Source: Pseudomonas sp. RSB 5.4
Lineage (GTDB): Bacteria > Pseudomonadota > Gammaproteobacteria > Pseudomonadales > Pseudomonadaceae
DNA: 64,000 nucleotides
Assembly: GCF_037126175.1 (NCBI RefSeq)
Contig: NZ_CP146986.1
Location: forward strand, 2,818,501 to 2,882,500
Direction of reading: 5' to 3'
Below are positions 54,323 through 64,000 of this stretch, piece by piece. The notes beneath the pieces are model-generated. The model saw only the letters and a list, made by a program, of their open reading frames with translations. It did not search any database and was not told where the DNA came from. The position numbers and the translations under genes were made by a program. Numbering within the stretch: position 1 is the stretch's first letter; each line of letters opens with the position of its first letter.

Positions 54323-55086
54323 CAGGCCTCCAGCAGGCGACGAACGCGCTCAAGATCTTCAGCGGTGTCGACACCGGTCGGCGGCGCGATCAATGCATCG
54401 GCCACATGAATCCGCACGCCGTGCCACAGAGCACGCAGTTGTTCGAGGGATTCAGTGTTTTCCAGCCAGCACGGGCCCCAGCTCACGAAGTCCTGAAGGA
54501 ACCCGGCGCGGTAGGCATAAATGCCGATGTGACGACGGTACGGCACACCTTCCGGCAACTGCTGGCGATTTTTGGCGAACGCATCGCGGGCCCACGGCAA
54601 GGTCGCGCGACTGAAGGTCAGCGCCAGACCATTGAGGTCGCTGACGACCTTGACCACGTTCGGGTTGAACAGGGTTTCGACGTCTTCGATCGGCTCGGCC
54701 AGGGTGGCCATGCGCGCTTCGGTGTGGGCGGCGAGGTTGGCGGCAACCTGATCGATCACGCTTGGCGGGATCAGCGGCTCGTCACCCTGCACGTTGACCA
54801 CGATCGCGTCAGGCTCGAGGCCCAGTTTGGCGGCGACTTCAGCCAGACGATCGGTGCCGGAATTGTGATCTTCACGGGTCAGCACCACTTCAGCGCCGAA
54901 CGCCTTGCAGGCTTCGACGATGCGCGCATCGTCAGTCGCGACCACCACACGGCTGGCGCTGCTTTTGCTCGCCTGCTCCCAGACATGCTGGATCATCGGC
55001 TTGCCGGCGATATCCAGCAGCGGTTTGCCCGGCAGGCGGGTCGAGGCGTAACGCGACGGGATGACAACGGTGAAAGCAGTGGTCAT
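54322..55086 (-). CDS. kdsB: CMP-KDO synthetase
   Basis: 254 aa. [40 protein letters not shown] and [17 protein letters not shown] are complete. It activates KDO for LPS inner core. It overlaps the Trm112-like gene by 4 bp. Confidence 0.97.
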   Translation of the reverse strand: MTTAFTVVIPSRYASTRLPGKPLLDIAGKPMIQHVWEQASKSSASRVVVATDDARIVEACKAFGAEVVLTREDHNSGTDRLAEVAAKLGLEPDAIVVNVQGDEPLIPPSVIDQVAANLAAHTEARMATLAEPIEDVETLFNPNVVKVVSDLNGLALTFSRATLPWARDAFAKNRQQLPEGVPYRRHIGIYAYRAGFLQDFVSWGPCWLENTESLEQLRALWHGVRIHVADALIAPPTGVDTAEDLERVRRLLEA

Positions 55087-55268
55087 TTATCCAGACGCTC
55101 GTCAGTGGTCAGGGTACGCGCTTCGCTTTCGAGCATCACCGGGATGCCGTCGCGGATCGGATAGGCCAGGCCGGCGCCCTTGCTGATCAATTCGGTCTTG
55201 TCGGCGCTGAGCTTGAGCGGGCCTTTGCAGACCGGGCACGCGAGGATGTCGAGCAATTTGGTGTCCAT
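55083..55268 (-). CDS. Trm112/YcaR-family small zinc-ribbon-like protein
   Basis: 61 aa from the ATG at 55268. [20 protein letters not shown] has one CxxC pair; the second pair is absent, as is usual in this family. The role is not firmly known; it always lies between lpxK and kdsB in pseudomonads. Confidence 0.92.
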   Translation of the reverse strand: MDTKLLDILACPVCKGPLKLSADKTELISKGAGLAYPIRDGIPVMLESEARTLTTDERLDK

Positions 55269-55289
55269 GAACATTCCCTGGATAAAGAG

Positions 55290-56300
55290 TTAAGGCAAAA
55301 GACGATCGGGCAACAGGCGCATCAACTGGGTGTCGAACCAGGCCACGAAGGCCGGTGACGGCACGGCATCGACGGCCAGATACCACCAATCGTCTGCTGC
55401 GAAGGCACGGCACTTCACCGCGTCCTTTTCGGTCATCACCAACGGCAATGACGGTGTGAAATTCAAGGCCTGCACGCTGTATTCGGCGTGGTCGGCAAAC
55501 GCATGGGGGACTGCTCGCCAGTCTAGCGCTTCGAGGGTATTGAAGAAACGTTGCGGATTGCCGATCCCGGCCACTGCGTGCACCGCTTGACCAGGCGAAA
55601 AATGATCGAGCGGCTTGCGCTCGCCACTGCGCAGATTGACCAGCGCCGTCGCTTGCAGGCGAAACGCGAAGCCATCTTCGCGATCCGCAGTGGCACCGTT
55701 GAACAGCACGCCATCGACGCTTTGCAGGCGTTCGATCGGCTCGCGCAACGGACCGGCCGGCAGGCAGCGCTGGTTGCCCAAACCACGGGCGGCGTCGATC
55801 AGCACCAGCTCCAGATCCCGCGCCATACGGTAATGCTGCATGCCGTCGTCAGACAGGATCAGGTCCAGCGGTTCACTGGCGAGCAAGGCTTTGACCGCCG
55901 CGCTGCGATCAGGGTCGATCATCAGCGGTACGCCGGTGCGCTGCACGATCAACAGCGGCTCGTCGCCCGCAATGTCGGCGCTCTGCTCAGCGGTGACCCG
56001 CCACGGCAGTTGCGGGGGTTTGGCGCCATAACCTCGGCTGACCACACCAACCCGCAGACCGGCGCGTCGGCAATGGTCGATCAGCCACAGGATCATCGGT
56101 GTCTTGCCGGTGCCGCCCACCGTGATGTTGCCGACCACGATCAACGGCACCGGTGGCTGATAGATCTGGCCTTCACCGTCGAGAAAACGCTGACGCTTGT
56201 TGACCACCACGCGGCGGTAGAGCATTTCCAGCGGCCGCAGCAGTGTCAGGGCCGGATGCCCCTGATACCACGCGGCGAGCAAACGATCGGACAGGCTCAT
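55290..56300 (-). CDS. lpxK: Tetraacyldisaccharide 4'-kinase
   Basis: 336 aa. N-terminal hydrophobic helix, P-loop in [20 protein letters not shown], and [20 protein letters not shown]. It phosphorylates the lipid A precursor. Its ATG overlaps the exbD stop by 1 bp. Confidence 0.97.
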   Translation of the reverse strand: MSLSDRLLAAWYQGHPALTLLRPLEMLYRRVVVNKRQRFLDGEGQIYQPPVPLIVVGNITVGGTGKTPMILWLIDHCRRAGLRVGVVSRGYGAKPPQLPWRVTAEQSADIAGDEPLLIVQRTGVPLMIDPDRSAAVKALLASEPLDLILSDDGMQHYRMARDLELVLIDAARGLGNQRCLPAGPLREPIERLQSVDGVLFNGATADREDGFAFRLQATALVNLRSGERKPLDHFSPGQAVHAVAGIGNPQRFFNTLEALDWRAVPHAFADHAEYSVQALNFTPSLPLVMTEKDAVKCRAFAADDWWYLAVDAVPSPAFVAWFDTQLMRLLPDRLLP

Positions 56301-56728
56301 CAGGATTTGGGCGCCGCCTCGACCGTGGTCATGCGCAAATGGCTGAAACCGAGCTTGCCGGCCGCGTCCATGGCGGTGATCACCGATTGGTGTTGGGTCT
56401 TGCCGTCGGCACTGATCGACAACGGCATGTTGGTGTCACCGTTGGCTTCTTTCTGCATGGCTTCCATCAGCGTCGCCAGGTCGTTCTTCGGCAGAATCCT
56501 GTTGTTCACCGAGAACACGCCTTCGGCGCTGATCGCGACGTCCAACTGCTTGAGCTGCTGGTCTTCGGCGGGCGAACCACTGACCGATTCCGGCAGATCG
56601 ACGCGCAACTGTGTCTCGCGGGTGAAGGTGGTGGTCACGACGAAAAACAGCAACAGGATGAACACCACGTCGATCAGCGACGCGAGGTTGATGTCGATCG
56701 TTTCCCGGGGTTTGCGACGGAATTTCAC
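56300..56728 (-). CDS. exbD: ExbD/TolR-family proton-channel protein
   Basis: 142 aa. One membrane segment ([20 protein letters not shown]) with the essential Asp, then a periplasmic domain ([26 protein letters not shown]). With the adjacent ExbB protein it uses the proton gradient to energise outer-membrane transport. The match to TolR rather than ExbD cannot be excluded. It overlaps exbB by 4 bp. Confidence 0.92.
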   Translation of the reverse strand: MKFRRKPRETIDINLASLIDVVFILLLFFVVTTTFTRETQLRVDLPESVSGSPAEDQQLKQLDVAISAEGVFSVNNRILPKNDLATLMEAMQKEANGDTNMPLSISADGKTQHQSVITAMDAAGKLGFSHLRMTTVEAAPKS

Positions 56729-57360
56729 GCTTTGTCCCCGGCCAGATCGACGTCACGGTCGCCCTGCACCACTTCGACCAGTTTGATCGCTTCCTGCTCC
56801 ATGCCCACCACCAGCTCATCGATGCGGCGCTGCAGGAAACGGTGGAAGAACACCGACGGAATACCGACCATCAGGCCCGCCGCCGTTGTGATCAGCGCCT
56901 TGGAGATACCGCCGGCCAATACCGAGGCGTTGGTGGTCATGCCGGAACCGGTGAAGGCGCTGAAAATGTCGATCATGCCCAGTACCGTGCCCAACAGGCC
57001 CAGCAACGGCGACATGGCGGCAATCGTGCCCAGCGCGTTGACGTAGCGTTCGAGCTCGTGAATCACCCGCGCGGCGGCTTCTTCGATGCATTCCTTCATG
57101 ATCTCGCGACCATGCTTGGAGTTGGCCAGGCCCGCGGCGAGGATTTCACCCAACGGCGAATTGGCTCGCAGTTCCTTGAGTTTTTCTTTATTGAGCTGCT
57201 TGTCCTTGATCCAGACCCAGACCTGACCCAGCAGATGCTCGGGGGTGACGCGGCTGGCGCGCAGGGTCCACAGACGCTCGGCGACAATCGCCATGGCCGC
57301 GATGGAACTCAGAATGATCGGCAACATCATCCAGCCGCCGGATTTGACCAATTCCCACAC
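56725..57360 (-). CDS. exbB: ExbB/TolQ-family proton-channel protein
   Basis: 211 aa from the GTG at 57360, which has GAGGGG at good distance; an earlier GTG at 57390 is possible. Three membrane segments are visible (MMLPIILSSIAAMAIVAERL, IAAMSPLLGLLGTVLGMIDI, ISKALITTAAGLMVGIPSVF). It pairs with ExbD. It is the first gene of the exbBD-lpxK-kdsB run. Confidence 0.92.
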   Translation of the reverse strand: MWELVKSGGWMMLPIILSSIAAMAIVAERLWTLRASRVTPEHLLGQVWVWIKDKQLNKEKLKELRANSPLGEILAAGLANSKHGREIMKECIEEAAARVIHELERYVNALGTIAAMSPLLGLLGTVLGMIDIFSAFTGSGMTTNASVLAGGISKALITTAAGLMVGIPSVFFHRFLQRRIDELVVGMEQEAIKLVEVVQGDRDVDLAGDKA

Positions 57361-57471
57361 AGTGACAGTCCCCTCGAAAAAGTGCGCCACTTTACCATAC
57401 CGGTTCGCGATTAAGACCCGCTGCCCCGACGACCTGATGCCACATTCGGCGATCCCGCGATCAATGGTGTT

Positions 57472-59685
57472 TCAACGCCAGAAACGCCGTTGTTGACGCA
57501 TCAGCCACGGCGCCTGAAAGCTGCCCAGGCGCAGCTGAATGGCGCCGTGCTGCGCGCTGTCGTAGATGCGCAGCCCTTGCTGACGATAACGCGCGAGCAC
57601 CAGCGGGTGCGGATGACCGAACGAATTGCCCTGCCCCCGGGAGATCAGCACCGAATGCGGCTTCAATGCCCGAAGCAGCGCCATCGAGGAGGAACTGCGA
57701 CTGCCATGGTGCGGCGCCTGCAGCCAGTGCGTCGGCACGGCCAGCGGACTGTCGAGCAGAACCCGTTCGGCGGCGATGTCGATATCGCCGGTCAGCAGCA
57801 GACGCTCGCCATTGGCCTCGATCTGCAACACGCAGGAGCGCTGATTGCTGTCATTGGCGGCCGACCATTGCCACAGCTGAAAACGGACCCCGTCCCACTG
57901 CCACTGCCGCCCGGTTTCGCAGGCCTCGGCCCGCAGTATGGCGGGCAGGCCCGGCGGATCGCCGCTGATCACCCGAGTCACTTTCAAGCCCCGCGATACC
58001 GCCAGCGCACCACCGGCATGGTCGGCGTCGGCATGACTGAGCAGCATCAGATCGATGCGCTCGACCCCGAGTTTGTGCAGCGTCGGCAGCACTACTCGCT
58101 CACCCAGATCGAAATCGCCGAAGCGTGGACCGGCGTCATAGAGCAACGTGTGATGACGCGTACGGATCAGGATCGCCAGGCCCTGACCGACATCGAGCTG
58201 CCAGATATCGGCCAGCCCCTCGGCCACCCGCTCGCGAGGCGGCGCCACCAGAATCAGCAGCAACGGCCAGCCCAGCGGTCGTAATGGCACTCCGCGCGGC
58301 AACAGCAGCAAAAAGGCGCCGAGACTGCCGAGCAACAACGCCCACCACGGCAGCGACGGCGAGATCCACGCCGGCCAGGCCCCGGCAATCATCGACAAGC
58401 CGCGAAACAGCCAGTCGATCAAGCCACCCGCCAGCCACAACAACCCTGCACCGACATAAGGCACCGGCAACAACAGCGTGCCGAGCAGCGCCGGTGGCAG
58501 CACCAACAGGCTGACCCACGGCACCGCCAGCACATTCGCCAGTGGTCCGCTGAGGCTGATCGGCAGATTCAGCGCCAGCAGCACCGGGCACAGACCCAAC
58601 GCGATCAGCCATTGCGCCCGCGTCCAGGTCTGCCACCATTTCCACGCACCGAGTCGACCACCGAAGGTGATAATCAAAATCCCCACAGCGGCGAACGACA
58701 ACCATAAGCCGGGACGCAAACTGGCCAACGGGTCGAGCAACAGCACCGCATTCAACGCCAGTAACAGCGGCCACCACGCGCCGAGATGGCGAAATCGCAG
58801 ACGCCACAGCAGTACCAGCCCGACCATCACACAGGCCCGTTGCACCGGCACATCAAACCCGGCAAGCAAGCCGTAGCCGAGCGCAGCGGCAAACGCCAGT
58901 CCGCAGGCCCAAGGCAGCCAAGGCCTGCGCAGCGGCCAACATCCGTAGCGCGCCAGCCCGGCGACCAGCAGATACATCACCGCCGCCAACATCCCGATGT
59001 GTTGGCCGGAAATCACCAGCAGATGCACGGTGCCGGTGTCCTGCAGGATCTGCCAGTCCTCGCGACTGAGCCCGGAGCCATCACCCAGCACCAGCGCCGC
59101 CAATGCACCAGCCCGCCCTTGTGCATCGACTGCCAGCAAGCGCTGGCGAATGCCGTCGCGCCACGCCCAGTTTGCCTCGGCAAGGCGCTGACCATCCTTG
59201 ATCGTACCCGTCGCGCCGATGCGTTGCGCCAGCAGCCAGGCTTCGTAATCGAAGGCATCGGGATTGAGCAAACCACCGGGGCGCTTGAGTTTCACTGCCA
59301 GACGCCAGCGCTCGCCACTTTTGACCGCTGGCCCGGCGTACCACGCCAGACGCATCAACGACGGCAGCCTGTCGTGGCGCGAGCGGGCATCGGCCAACTC
59401 GAAACGCACCACGCCCTCGCTGGTTTGCGGCAAGCCGACCACACGCCCCTCGACCCAGCGGGTTTCACCGTCAAGTTGCGCCGGTAATCGCTCATCCAGC
59501 GCCCACTGCGCACTGACACAAGCCCAAGTGAAACCGAACAGCAGAAATGCCAAGGGATAGCTGCGAAACGGCAGCAACATCAGCCCCACCATGGGCAACA
59601 ACATCATCAACCCGACCGGCGGTAAAACCGGCAAAAAACCTGCAACCAGCAAACCGGCTGCCAGCGCCATCATCCCTGTGCGCAT
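57472..59685 (-). CDS. comEC: ComEC/Rec2-family DNA internalisation protein
   Basis: 737 aa from the ATG at 59685 (AAGGA site); 17 more codons upstream lack support. An N-terminal OB-like DUF4131 region, a multi-spanning competence domain (about 200-480; HLLVISGQHIGMLAAVMYLL) and a C-terminal metallo-beta-lactamase domain (LLSHADADHAGGALA). It should form the inner-membrane channel for single-stranded DNA uptake. It is divergent from the DUF2062 gene. Confidence 0.94.
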   Translation of the reverse strand: MRTGMMALAAGLLVAGFLPVLPPVGLMMLLPMVGLMLLPFRSYPLAFLLFGFTWACVSAQWALDERLPAQLDGETRWVEGRVVGLPQTSEGVVRFELADARSRHDRLPSLMRLAWYAGPAVKSGERWRLAVKLKRPGGLLNPDAFDYEAWLLAQRIGATGTIKDGQRLAEANWAWRDGIRQRLLAVDAQGRAGALAALVLGDGSGLSREDWQILQDTGTVHLLVISGQHIGMLAAVMYLLVAGLARYGCWPLRRPWLPWACGLAFAAALGYGLLAGFDVPVQRACVMVGLVLLWRLRFRHLGAWWPLLLALNAVLLLDPLASLRPGLWLSFAAVGILIITFGGRLGAWKWWQTWTRAQWLIALGLCPVLLALNLPISLSGPLANVLAVPWVSLLVLPPALLGTLLLPVPYVGAGLLWLAGGLIDWLFRGLSMIAGAWPAWISPSLPWWALLLGSLGAFLLLLPRGVPLRPLGWPLLLILVAPPRERVAEGLADIWQLDVGQGLAILIRTRHHTLLYDAGPRFGDFDLGERVVLPTLHKLGVERIDLMLLSHADADHAGGALAVSRGLKVTRVISGDPPGLPAILRAEACETGRQWQWDGVRFQLWQWSAANDSNQRSCVLQIEANGERLLLTGDIDIAAERVLLDSPLAVPTHWLQAPHHGSRSSSSMALLRALKPHSVLISRGQGNSFGHPHPLVLARYRQQGLRIYDSAQHGAIQLRLGSFQAPWLMRQQRRFWR

Positions 59686-59821
59686 AAGCCTGTCCTTGAG
59701 AGTCCCCTCACTATGCTTAGCTGGCGTGGAGCACAAGCGTCGTCAACAATTGTCACAAAGTCTGAATGGGCGCTTCGTAGAATCCAGACATACTTGCCGC
59801 CTTAACCGACCGAGAAGCCTT

Positions 59822-60340
59822 ATGCCCCGGCGCTTATTCAAACGTTACATGCCCGACCCGACGAGCATCAGGGAACACAAATCCTTACGCTTTCTCGGCA
59901 AGTTGCTGCATGACCCGAACCTCTGGCACCTCAATCGTCACTCGGTAGCCCGAGCGATGGCCGTCGGCCTGTTCGCCGCGTTCCTGCCAATTCCGGCGCA
60001 GATGCTGGTAGCCGCCGCACTGGCAATCACCGTGCGCGGCAATATGCCGATTGCCGTCAGCCTCGTGTGGCTGACCAACCCGATCACCATGCCGGCGGTA
60101 TTTTTCTGCACTTATCAGGCCGGGGCCTGGTTGATGAATGTGCCTGCCCGTACCCTGCCCGATTCGTTGACCTGGGAATGGGTCAGCGGAGAGCTCTCGA
60201 CCATGTGGCAGCCGTTTTTGCTGGGGTCGGTGGTATGCGGACTGCTACTCGGCATCCTCGCCTACTTCACGGTGATGCTCTATTGGCGCTGGTGGGTGGC
60301 GCGGCAATGGGCGCGGCGCAAGAAAAACCGCATGCGCTGA
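59822..60340 (+). CDS. DUF2062 membrane protein
   Basis: 172 aa from the ATG at 59822. Core LNRHSVARAMAVGLFAAFLP, TNPITMPAVFFCTYQAG and a C-terminal membrane helix (LLGSVVCGLLLGILAYFTVM). This small family with two or three membrane segments is sometimes fused to glycosyltransferases; its role is unknown. The basic tail is RQWARRKKNRMR. Confidence 0.9.
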   Translation: MPRRLFKRYMPDPTSIREHKSLRFLGKLLHDPNLWHLNRHSVARAMAVGLFAAFLPIPAQMLVAAALAITVRGNMPIAVSLVWLTNPITMPAVFFCTYQAGAWLMNVPARTLPDSLTWEWVSGELSTMWQPFLLGSVVCGLLLGILAYFTVMLYWRWWVARQWARRKKNRMR

Positions 60341-60344
60341 ATGC

Positions 60345-60377
60345 AAAACGGCCTCCGCAGTGGAGGCCGTTTTTTTG
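60345..60377 (+). terminator. Rho-independent terminator of the DUF2062 gene
   Basis: AAAACGGCCTCC / GGAGGCCGTTTT around GCAGT, followed by TTTTTTT in total, directly after the stop. Confidence 0.9.
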
Positions 60378-60393
60378 TAGCGCCTGAATAGGC

Positions 60394-60462
60394 CCCATCG
60401 CGAGCAGGCTCACTCCTACATTGGAACGCGCCCTTCTGTAGGAGTGAGCCTGCTCGCGATGG
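60394..60462. repeat. REP pair (TGTAGGAGTGAGCCTGCTCG type)
   Basis: CGAGCAGGCTCACTCCTACA and its inverted copy lie 16 bp apart, tail to tail, between convergent genes. Confidence 0.9.
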
Positions 60463-60480
60463 CAGCGACGCGGTTTCGGA

Positions 60481-61260
60481 TCAGGTCCGCATCCCGCGAC
60501 CACTCACCAGCAACCGCGCACAACCGAGATACAACACCACCGTCGCCACCAGCATGAAGGTGATCGCGATGCCGATCCGGATATCCGACACGCCAAGAAT
60601 GCCGTAACGGAACGCGTTGACCATGTGCAGCACCGGGTTGGCCAGCGACACGGTCTGCCAGAACGGCGGCAGCAAGGTGATCGAGTAGAACACGCCACCG
60701 AGGTAGGTCAGCGGGGTCAGCACAAACGTCGGGATGATCGAAATGTCATCGAAGTTGCGCGCAAACACCGCGTTGATGAAGCCCAGCAGCGAGAAGATCG
60801 TCGCGGTCAGGATCACCACCAGCAAGGTCACGCCGAGGTGATGCACCTGCAGATGGGTGAAAAACAGCGACAGGATCGTCACGATGACCCCGACCATCAA
60901 GCCACGCAGCACGCCGCCAACGGTGTAGCCGATCAGGATGGTGTGCGGCGACACCGGCGAGACCATCAGTTCCTCGATGGATCGCTGGAACTTGCTGCCG
61001 AAGAAGCTCGACACCACGTTGCCGTAGGAGTTGGTGATCACCGACATCATGATCAGCCCCGGCACGATGTACTCCATGTAGGTGAAGCCACCCATGTCGC
61101 CGATCTGCCGACCAATCAGGTTACCGAAGATCACGAAATACAAAACCATGGTAATCGCCGGCGGCAGCAGCGTCTGCGGCCAGATCCGGGTAAAGCGGCG
61201 GACTTCCCGATACACGATGGTATTGAGGGCGACGAGGTTGGGACGGAACTCGGAACTCAT
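60481..61260 (-). CDS. ABC-2-type transporter permease (YadH-like)
   Basis: 259 aa with six membrane segments. MVLYFVIFGNLIGRQIGDMG, GLIMMSVITNSYGNVVSSFF and LTPLTYLGGVFYSI are typical of ABC-2 exporters. With the upstream ATPase it forms an exporter of unknown substrate. The start overlaps the ATPase stop by 4 bp. Confidence 0.92.
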   Translation of the reverse strand: MSSEFRPNLVALNTIVYREVRRFTRIWPQTLLPPAITMVLYFVIFGNLIGRQIGDMGGFTYMEYIVPGLIMMSVITNSYGNVVSSFFGSKFQRSIEELMVSPVSPHTILIGYTVGGVLRGLMVGVIVTILSLFFTHLQVHHLGVTLLVVILTATIFSLLGFINAVFARNFDDISIIPTFVLTPLTYLGGVFYSITLLPPFWQTVSLANPVLHMVNAFRYGILGVSDIRIGIAITFMLVATVVLYLGCARLLVSGRGMRT

Positions 61261-62189
61261 ACCGCCACCTTCGACAGATTCTTCTCTACCAGAGACACGA
61301 ACAGCTCCTCGAGGCGATTGGTTTTGTTACGCAGGCTCAGCACTTCGATGTTCTGCTGCGCCAACTGGGTGAACAGCGCGGTGATACCCATGGATTTGTC
61401 GACCTGGACTTCCAGGGTATGGCCATCGAGCAACCGGGCGGGATAGCCGAGCAATTGCGGCGCGGCGTGCAAGTCGTTTTTCAGATCCAGCAGGAAGGTT
61501 TCGACGTGCAACTGGCCCAGCAGCTGTTTCATGCTGGTGTTCTCGACAATGGTGCCGTGGTCGATGATGCCGATGTTGCGGCACAGCTGCTCAGCCTCTT
61601 CCAGATAGTGCGTGGTGAGGATGATGGTGATGCCTTTCTGGTTCAGCTCGGTGAGGAACGTCCACATCGAGCGACGCAGTTCGATGTCGACGCCAGCGGT
61701 CGGCTCATCGAGGATCAGCAGGCGCGGCTCATGCACCAGGGCGCGGGCGATCATCAGTCGGCGCTTCATGCCGCCGGACAGCGAGCGCGAGGGCACATCG
61801 CGCTTGTCCCACAGGCCGAGCTGAGTCAGGTACTGCTCGGCGCGTTCCTTGGCGATTTTCGCCGGAATGCCGTAGTAACCGGCCTGGGTCACGACGATGT
61901 CGAAAGTCTTTTCGAACTGGTTGAAGTTGAACTCCTGGGGCACCACGCCGATCGAGCGCTTGAGCGCGGCGGGGTTCTTGTCCAGGTCGTGACCGAAGAT
62001 ATTCACCGTGCCGCTGGTCTTGTTGACCAGGGTCGAGAGAATGCCGATGGTCGTGGATTTGCCAGCGCCGTTAGGGCCGAGCAAGGCGAAAAAATCACCT
62101 TCGGCGACGTCCAGATCGATACCACTCAAGGCCTGGAACCCGTTGCCGTAGGTTTTGGTTAGCTGCCGGATGGACAGAGCGGAACTCAT
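61257..62189 (-). CDS. ABC transporter ATP-binding protein (YadG-like)
   Basis: 310 aa from the ATG at 62189. Walker A LLGPNGAGKSTTIGIL, signature SRSLSGGMKRRLMIARAL, Walker B LLILDEPTAGVD and the switch His in IILTTHYLEEAE. The C-terminal extension (about 225-310) is usual for the group. The frame upstream of 62189 lacks support. Confidence 0.94.
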   Translation of the reverse strand: MSSALSIRQLTKTYGNGFQALSGIDLDVAEGDFFALLGPNGAGKSTTIGILSTLVNKTSGTVNIFGHDLDKNPAALKRSIGVVPQEFNFNQFEKTFDIVVTQAGYYGIPAKIAKERAEQYLTQLGLWDKRDVPSRSLSGGMKRRLMIARALVHEPRLLILDEPTAGVDIELRRSMWTFLTELNQKGITIILTTHYLEEAEQLCRNIGIIDHGTIVENTSMKQLLGQLHVETFLLDLKNDLHAAPQLLGYPARLLDGHTLEVQVDKSMGITALFTQLAQQNIEVLSLRNKTNRLEELFVSLVEKNLSKVAV

Positions 62190-62322
62190 ATCGGATTTAC
62201 GCACCAAGAAGGGAAGAAGAGGAAAGATTGGGCCGGGCGGCGGACAAAACAACCACGGCGCGTGAACGCAATGGTGCTTGCCGCCGCCACACAAGTACAG
62301 TCAAGTGTGTCGATAGTTATTA

Positions 62323-62946
62323 TCAAGTCAACGCGGTCATGACCGCTTTCTGATACGCCGGACGCTGCTTCAACCGTGCATACCAGGCTTCCAGATGCGG
62401 CTGCGAGGCACGCTCGATGGGCATCTCGAACCAGGCATAAATGAAACTGCCCAGCGGAATATCGCCCATGCCGATGTCGCTGCCGGACAGATACGGCTGG
62501 TGGGCGAGGGCCTGATCGGCCATGGACAGCAGCGCTGTGCACTCCTTGATCGCCGCGTTGATCGCCGGCCAGTCCTGCTTGTCTGCCGGTGTGCGCAATA
62601 CGCCCCAGAACACCGTGCGAAACGGTCCGGCAAAACTGGAGGTGGTCCAGTCCATCCACTTGTCCGCGATGGCCCGGGCCTGCGGGTCAGCCGAGTACCA
62701 CGCACTGTCTGGCGCATGTTTGGCCAGCAGATAACGCACGATGGCGTTGGATTCCCACAGCACGAAGCCGTCGTCCTCGATCACCGGTACCCGACCGTTC
62801 GGGTTCATCGCCCGATATTCGGGCGTATCAACCACTCCGAAGGCGCCACCGGCATCAATCGCCTCGTAGGCCAGGCCCAGCTCCTCGGCCGCCCACAGTG
62901 GTTTCCTGACATTCGATGAGTTTTTCCGTCCCCAGATCTTCAGCAT
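62323..62946 (-). CDS. Glutathione S-transferase family protein
   Basis: 207 aa from the ATG at 62946. N-terminal thioredoxin-like domain MLKIWGRKNSSNVRKPLWAA with the glutathione-site motif VPVIEDDGFVLWESNAIVRY, then an all-helical C-terminal domain (SGSDIGMGDIPLGSFIYAWF). The substrate is unknown. It is monocistronic, 43 bp upstream of the end of the transglutaminase-like gene. Confidence 0.92.
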   Translation of the reverse strand: MLKIWGRKNSSNVRKPLWAAEELGLAYEAIDAGGAFGVVDTPEYRAMNPNGRVPVIEDDGFVLWESNAIVRYLLAKHAPDSAWYSADPQARAIADKWMDWTTSSFAGPFRTVFWGVLRTPADKQDWPAINAAIKECTALLSMADQALAHQPYLSGSDIGMGDIPLGSFIYAWFEMPIERASQPHLEAWYARLKQRPAYQKAVMTALT

Positions 62947-62989
62947 GACCGCCTCTTTTCCAATGCGTGGGCGAGCAGCATACGCCGGA

Positions 62990-63649
62990 TCAGGCACGGC
63001 TCAAATCACTCTGCAGATCGCCCAGCACCGTCGCCCGGTGTTCGCCGAACAGATGCGGGTAGCACTTTTCCAGGTGTTCGAAAAAGAATCGCTCCGGCAC
63101 ATCGGCGAACTGGCCGTGATCGACCAGATATTCCATCAGCAGCGCGCCGTCACGGTTGTACGGGTGGAAAACGCTGTCGTTGATCCCGTCGAATTCCAGC
63201 GGCGCAACGTTGAACAATTCGCAGAGCTTCTGGTTGAAGGCCGGTGTGGCTTTGACCCAGCGCTCGTTGAGAAACAGTTCGGTGTAGCCGTGCATGGCGA
63301 ACACATCACTGCGCAACAGCTCCAGCAAACGCGGGGTCGACAGGTGACTCCTGACGTCGGCCAGACCAATGCGCGCGGGAATGCCGCAATGCCGCGCACA
63401 CCCGGCGAGCAATGTGGCCTTGGGCACGCAATAACTTTCCCCGGCCCCCAGCGCGTAACTGCCGCACAAGGTCTGCGGGTCGAGGCTGAAGGTGTACGGG
63501 TTGTAGCGCACCGCTTCACGCACGGCGTAATAGAGACTGATCGCCTGCGCGAGCGGGTCGCGGCTGGCACCCCGGTGCTGTTCGGCGAACTCCACCACCG
63601 CCGGGTGGTCACTATCGATGAAGCGGCCGGGACTCAGATACTCGCGCAT
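62990..63649 (-). CDS. Transglutaminase-like cysteine protease-fold protein
   Basis: 219 aa from the ATG at 63649 (AGGAG site); the frame runs to 63814 but without a ribosome site. Transglutaminase-core residues are visible: Cys in GAGESYCVPKATLLAGCAR, His in FAMHGYTELFLNE and an Asp downstream. Such proteins act as proteases or amidases of unknown target. Confidence 0.85.
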   Translation of the reverse strand: MREYLSPGRFIDSDHPAVVEFAEQHRGASRDPLAQAISLYYAVREAVRYNPYTFSLDPQTLCGSYALGAGESYCVPKATLLAGCARHCGIPARIGLADVRSHLSTPRLLELLRSDVFAMHGYTELFLNERWVKATPAFNQKLCELFNVAPLEFDGINDSVFHPYNRDGALLMEYLVDHGQFADVPERFFFEHLEKCYPHLFGEHRATVLGDLQSDLSRA

Positions 63650-63897
63650 GACGATGTTCTCCTGGGTGAGCCCCGAGTCTAGCGACAGCTCAAGCACAGA
63701 GATAACGACGTTTCGGCCAAACATGGACGCAAAGACGCGGGAACGGCGAACGATTTCCCACGGATGTTGCCCACCGAACCTACGAAAACCATCCGGGGTT
63801 TCCCACAAGTTCAATCACCATGTTCTGACCAACCCGTTTTACAGATGCCGTCTAAGCTCTGGAGGGTCGGTTTGCCCTGGTTCACGGAGGATTACAT

Positions 63898-64000
63898 ATG
63901 CTGTTGTTGTGGATACTGGTTCTGATCGTCGGTGTGGCGTACCTCGCCCACCGTCGCATCGCCCCCCTGCCCGCGTTGGGTATCGTCGCCATTTACCTGC
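63898..64000 (+). CDS. fadE: Acyl-CoA dehydrogenase FadE, first 34 codons (continues beyond window)
   Basis: ATG at 63898 after GGAGGATTACAT. The N-terminus MLLLWILVLIVGVAYLAHRR, a membrane anchor followed by RIAPLPALGIVAIYL, is characteristic of the long (about 815 aa) Pseudomonas FadE. It would feed electrons into the EtfAB/ETF-QO system at the other end of the window. Only the anchor is visible, so the call rests on this short segment. Confidence 0.75.
   Translation, partial: MLLLWILVLIVGVAYLAHRRIAPLPALGIVAIYL

Overview
The window looks like the chromosome of a Pseudomonas of the P. fluorescens group. The evidence is high GC, long spurious antisense ORFs, abundant REP pairs of the kind seen in fluorescent pseudomonads, the sRNA RgsA beside tatD, and a core gene order (etfD/etfBA, tetR-rgsA-tatD-pilZ-holB-tmk-mltG-pabC-fabF-acpP-fabG-fabD-plsX-rpmF-yceD-maf-sppA-HAD-rluC-rne, then murB-ptp-kdsB-trm112-lpxK-exbD-exbB-comEC) that I recall as the P. 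aeruginosa PA2951-PA2985 order. No database search was possible; family names come from motif recognition.

Layout. 1-2.4 kb: start of a MocR-type regulator, two outer-membrane lipoproteins and a periplasmic solute-binding protein. 2.4-6.4 kb: divergent electron-transfer flavoprotein genes (etfBA / ETF-QO); the spacer holds a PsrA-like box, a LiuR-like box and a clear sigma-70 promoter. 6.4-32.4 kb: accessory block studded with REP elements. It contains an AraC/alcohol dehydrogenase pair; a D-galactonate operon (dgoK-dgoA-dgoD-MFS-IclR); an AT-rich, tightly overlapped type VI secretion effector cassette (putative adaptor, PAAR spike, lipase-like effector, lipoprotein immunity candidate); several small genes; a yegTUVW-like cluster (GntR, ADP-ribosylglycohydrolase, NCS1 permease, PfkB kinase); and an arabinose/galactose uptake and oxidation cluster (GntR, SMP-30 lactonase, SDR dehydrogenase, AraFGH). 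32.5-51 kb: REP-free core with fatty-acid synthesis, DNA replication and RNA turnover genes, including RgsA and the long rne leader. 51-63.9 kb: MocA/XdhC, murB, LPS genes, ExbBD, ComEC, an ABC exporter and the first codons of fadE.

How the genes may work together. The SDR dehydrogenase and SMP-30 lactonase would oxidise a sugar such as D-galactose to the aldonate. DgoD, DgoK and DgoA, 14 kb away, would take D-galactonate to pyruvate and glyceraldehyde-3-phosphate (De Ley-Doudoroff route). The SDR-araFGH unit and the dgo operon are preceded by nearly the same promoter: a 59-bp core with 47 identities, containing a TCCCATA/TATGGGA palindrome, a -35 and a -10. That makes them a likely regulon, possibly controlled by the IclR protein encoded in the dgo operon. 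The SDR unit also has a 49-codon leader ORF containing an intrinsic terminator, suggesting attenuation or the remnant of a lost gene. The best candidates for undescribed biology are this split sugar regulon, the T6SS lipase cassette and the NCS1/ADP-ribosylglycohydrolase/PfkB cluster.
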